Part shown: piece after piece, positions 34,463-36,228 of the stretch
Layout: every line of letters begins with the position of its first letter
Numbering within the stretch: the first letter of the stretch is position 1
Assembly (NCBI RefSeq): GCF_937863485.1
Contig: NZ_CALMFY010000166.1
Coordinates: 1-36,228, forward strand
Reading direction: 5' to 3'
Length of the DNA: 36,228 nt
DNA from: an uncultured Nostoc sp.
GTDB taxonomy: Bacteria > Cyanobacteriota > Cyanobacteriia > Cyanobacteriales > Nostocaceae
The notes under the pieces: generated by a model
What the model was told of the DNA's origin: nothing
What the model saw: only the letters and a program-made list of their open reading frames with translations
Databases searched by the model: none
Position numbers and translations under genes: made by a program

Positions 34463-35413
34463 TCAAATAGATGTCTTTGCTTCCACCTTGAAAACTGAGT
34501 TCTGATAGTTGCGGTTTCTGGCGCGAGCGAGAAGTTCTGTTTCAGAAGGCACTCTAATCTTTGACGCTAGCTTCAGAAACTCAAGGATTTTGATGAACCA
34601 AAATGTTGGGTCTGGAAGATAGGCAACCTGACCCTCTCGCACGGTTATGCCATGCCGGGCTGACCACTGGAATGCATGATGAAGATTATGCCAGCCTTCA
34701 CCCAGGGTCAGAAACGCGACGAGCCAATGGTTCTTACTGTGGTCGTTGGTTATGAATGGTTGCTCACCTAGTATGTGGCTGAGTGAGTTGACGGTAGCGA
34801 CACCGTGGAAGAGGACAGTCGTGCTGAGGAAAAAAGCGCCGAGATATTCAACTCCACCGATGTAGTACGAGAGCGCACCAAGAGCAACGGTGGGAATGAA
34901 GTGCAAACGGTCAACAATCTTCAAAACCACATTACTCTCAACATCGGTAGGAAGCTTCGAGGGAAAAAACTGTGGCGAGAATAGCCATCCAGCTTGAGAC
35001 CACCAGAATCCTTTGATTCCCTTGAAAGGCATATAGGGAGAATGAGGATCTTTTTCCTGGTCTGAGCATTGATGATGCGCCATGTGGTGAGCTTTCCACC
35101 AACTTGGCCCCATCTGCCCAGCTGAAGCAGCCACGATGCTTCCAACGCATAGAACTGAGGTTGGAGCCTGGTAGCTCTTGTGGGTGAGTAGCCGATGATA
35201 GATGCCGGTAGTTGCAAGCATTCGTATTATATATAACAACACGGCCCACAAGGCAGCACCCGACGATAAGCCAGTAACAATAATGAGTAGTGATCCTAAA
35301 TGACTCACCACGATCAAAATAGGCCCTAATATGTAAGAAATAATCGTGAGCTGAGAGTAGTGCTTCATTAGTCTTTTAATGTCCTTAAGCTTCAAAATAG
35401 AAATGCACCACAT
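34463..35413 (-). CDS. Membrane acyl-lipid/acyl-CoA desaturase (DesC-like)
   Basis: The protein is about 316 residues with four probable membrane helices and the three histidine boxes of delta-9-type desaturases: HRLLTH (73-78), HMAHH (110-114) and, near the C-terminus, EGWHNLHHAF. It would introduce a cis double bond in an acyl chain using ferredoxin. Cyanobacterial DesC enzymes are about 270 residues, so this form is longer at both ends. The ATG starting MWCIS is taken; an ATG 15 codons later (MKHYSQLT) is an alternative, since no good ribosome binding site marks either. It is convergent with the methyltransferase and lies directly downstream of a decayed antiporter. Confidence 0.9.
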   Translation of the reverse strand: MWCISILKLKDIKRLMKHYSQLTIISYILGPILIVVSHLGSLLIIVTGLSSGAALWAVLLYIIRMLATTGIYHRLLTHKSYQAPTSVLCVGSIVAASAGQMGPSWWKAHHMAHHQCSDQEKDPHSPYMPFKGIKGFWWSQAGWLFSPQFFPSKLPTDVESNVVLKIVDRLHFIPTVALGALSYYIGGVEYLGAFFLSTTVLFHGVATVNSLSHILGEQPFITNDHSKNHWLVAFLTLGEGWHNLHHAFQWSARHGITVREGQVAYLPDPTFWFIKILEFLKLASKIRVPSETELLARARNRNYQNSVFKVEAKTSI

Positions 35414-35430
35414 CTTCGCCGCAGTTTAGC

Positions 35431-35732
35431 TTATGGACAGCAGAACGCCCACCGTTGCCAGCGTTAATACCACAGGGATATCTTGGCATAATTCGCTTGG
35501 AATATGAAAAGCAGCTTCAAACACAAGCGATGGCAAAAAAAGTATTGAAAATGAGTTCCTTTGTAAGCGAATGGCACTAAGCAATTTCTGAGAAACCAAG
35601 TACGACCCTTGTTGCTATCAGTCCTACCGTATATGGTAGTTGCACCCTCCAAGCAAGCATTGCCACGACATTTGCAATCAAAAGTAGGATCTTAATTAGT
35701 TCAATGCTCAGTCTTATAAAGTCAATTTTCGT
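35431..35732 (-). pseudogene. Decayed N-terminal part of a Na+/H+ antiporter (CPA1/NhaP type)
   Basis: Reading leftward, one frame encodes LLLIANVVAMLAWRVQLPYT and GLIATRVVLGFSEIA before a TAG (35577-35579), and continues with SLTKELIF. A second frame then encodes SILFLPSLVFEAAFHIPSEL and VVLTLATVGVLLSIS before TAA. Together they match the first ~100 residues of CPA1 antiporters (RLPYTVG, LFLPxLLFEAAF, LLATVGVLLS). So a nonsense codon and a frameshift near 35535-35550 occur, and the remaining ~400 residues are missing where the desaturase gene begins. Confidence 0.75.
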
Positions 35733-36100
35733 CTAGCCATTGGTTACACTTACAATACTTTAAGCTTACACTATTTAAGCTTTTTAGGGTTTTTAAATGG
35801 TTGCGCTATTTACGCCGTGTTGTACTAAAGACAGTCCAGGCTAAGGTTTCACCTTTTCTTAGTGCCATTCCATTATCGGCTAGAGTAGTAAAGCTTTCAT
35901 CAACAGACTTCCCGGAGTGGAAAAATTAACTTACAATTCTCAGGTTAGTCCTCCTTTCTTTGACAAAAACTTAAATTTTGTCTGTTTCTATAAATTAAAG
36001 ATACATAAAGCGCTCAGATTAAGAGAAAAAGTATTGTTATTTACAGGGTCTTACGGTTTAGTATTTCTATTGCCGTGCCATCTAAACGCAACCTTCTGCA
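35733..36100. other. Gene-poor region between antiporter remnant and tandem array
   Basis: It contains copy 2 of the dispersed repeat (35776-35827). A short open stretch on the minus strand (about 35806-35930, encoding SGKSVDESFTTLADNGMAL) may be a gene fragment. A GACAAAA/TTTTGTC hairpin lies at 35962-35982, and the rest is A+T-rich DNA. Confidence 0.45.
35776..35827. repeat. Dispersed ~51-bp repeat, copy 2 (inverted)
   Basis: On the minus strand this reads TAGTACAACACGGCGTAAAT ... CCCTAAAAAGCTTA, the same unit as at 18062-18112. Confidence 0.85.
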
Positions 36101-36228
36101 TTGTTAATGTATCGATTTCCAATGCGATTGTATCGACTTACAATGCGATTGTATCGATTTACAATGCTAATGCATCGATTTACAATGCTAATGCATCGAT
36201 TTACAATGCTAATGCATCGATTTACAAT
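36101..36228. repeat. 21-bp tandem repeat array running past the window edge
   Basis: Six 21-bp units are present, followed by two bases of a seventh. The consensus of the last three is ATGCTAATGCATCGATTTAC plus A. The first three are diverged (GCGATTGTATCGA variants), so the array becomes more uniform toward the right and probably continues. Each unit has ATCGAT and GCAT..ATGC symmetry. The period equals seven codons; on the plus strand two frames stay open (MLMHRFT or ANASIYN heptapeptides). Confidence 0.93.

Noticed and set aside
35464..35652. Minus-strand frame of 62 codons
   Set aside because: A different frame over the antiporter remnant, which explains the sequence better.

Overview
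The window looks like chromosome from a filamentous, Nostoc-like cyanobacterium. The reasons are frequent GCGATCGC (HIP1) sites, a psbI photosystem II gene, a four-cysteine Ser/Thr kinase, a DUF3769-type LptD-like outer membrane protein, A+T-rich intergenic DNA full of 7-bp tandem repeats (TCTAAAA/TTTTGGA, GGGGACT), and many dispersed palindromic repeats. No rRNA, tRNA, CRISPR array or complete insertion sequence was seen.

Layout. 1-7,100: a dCache-HAMP-GAF sensor histidine kinase whose stop codon lies in the terminal repeat of a small MITE-like element, a 45-codon possible gene, a small conserved-looking protein, a 20-bp A-tract array, an alpha/beta hydrolase and a membrane-anchored kinase. 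7,500-12,000: an ABC-2 exporter (ATPase plus one permease), an IS66-like MITE with a near-perfect 8-bp target duplication, an AarF/UbiB atypical kinase and a yidD-like gene broken by a stop codon. 12,000-18,100: envelope genes, namely mannose-1-phosphate guanylyltransferase divergent from a LytR-CpsA-Psr ligase, a lumenal or periplasmic pentapeptide-repeat protein, a histidine kinase remnant, the lipid II flippase MurJ and a small outer membrane barrel. 18,400-23,700: an LptD-like protein carrying an in-frame repeat insertion, psbI, and a hexapeptide acyltransferase whose upstream partner survives only as a 61-codon tail overlapping its start. 23,700-26,100: mostly repeats and A+T-rich DNA, with one small protein gene. 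26,100-32,900: glucan phosphorylase with a clear terminator, an unknown protein, a DUF429 protein with a second in-frame repeat insertion, and two probable glycosyltransferases. 33,100-36,228: a CFA/coclaurine-N-methyltransferase-like enzyme convergent with a three-histidine-box acyl desaturase, a decayed Na+/H+ antiporter, one copy of an inverted ~51-bp dispersed repeat, and a 21-bp tandem array running off the window edge.

Themes. Many genes serve the cell envelope: ManC supplies GDP-mannose, the LCP protein ligates glycopolymers, MurJ flips lipid II, and the LptD-like protein and acyltransferase act on LPS or polysaccharide. The second theme is genome decay and repeat invasion: at least four gene remnants not visible as long reading frames (yidD-like, a histidine kinase tail, an antiporter, and the tail before the acyltransferase), two coding sequences that absorbed palindromic repeats in frame, and two MITE-like elements. 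No complete, clearly new defence or biosynthetic system was found. The best candidate for unexplored function is the methyltransferase/desaturase pair.
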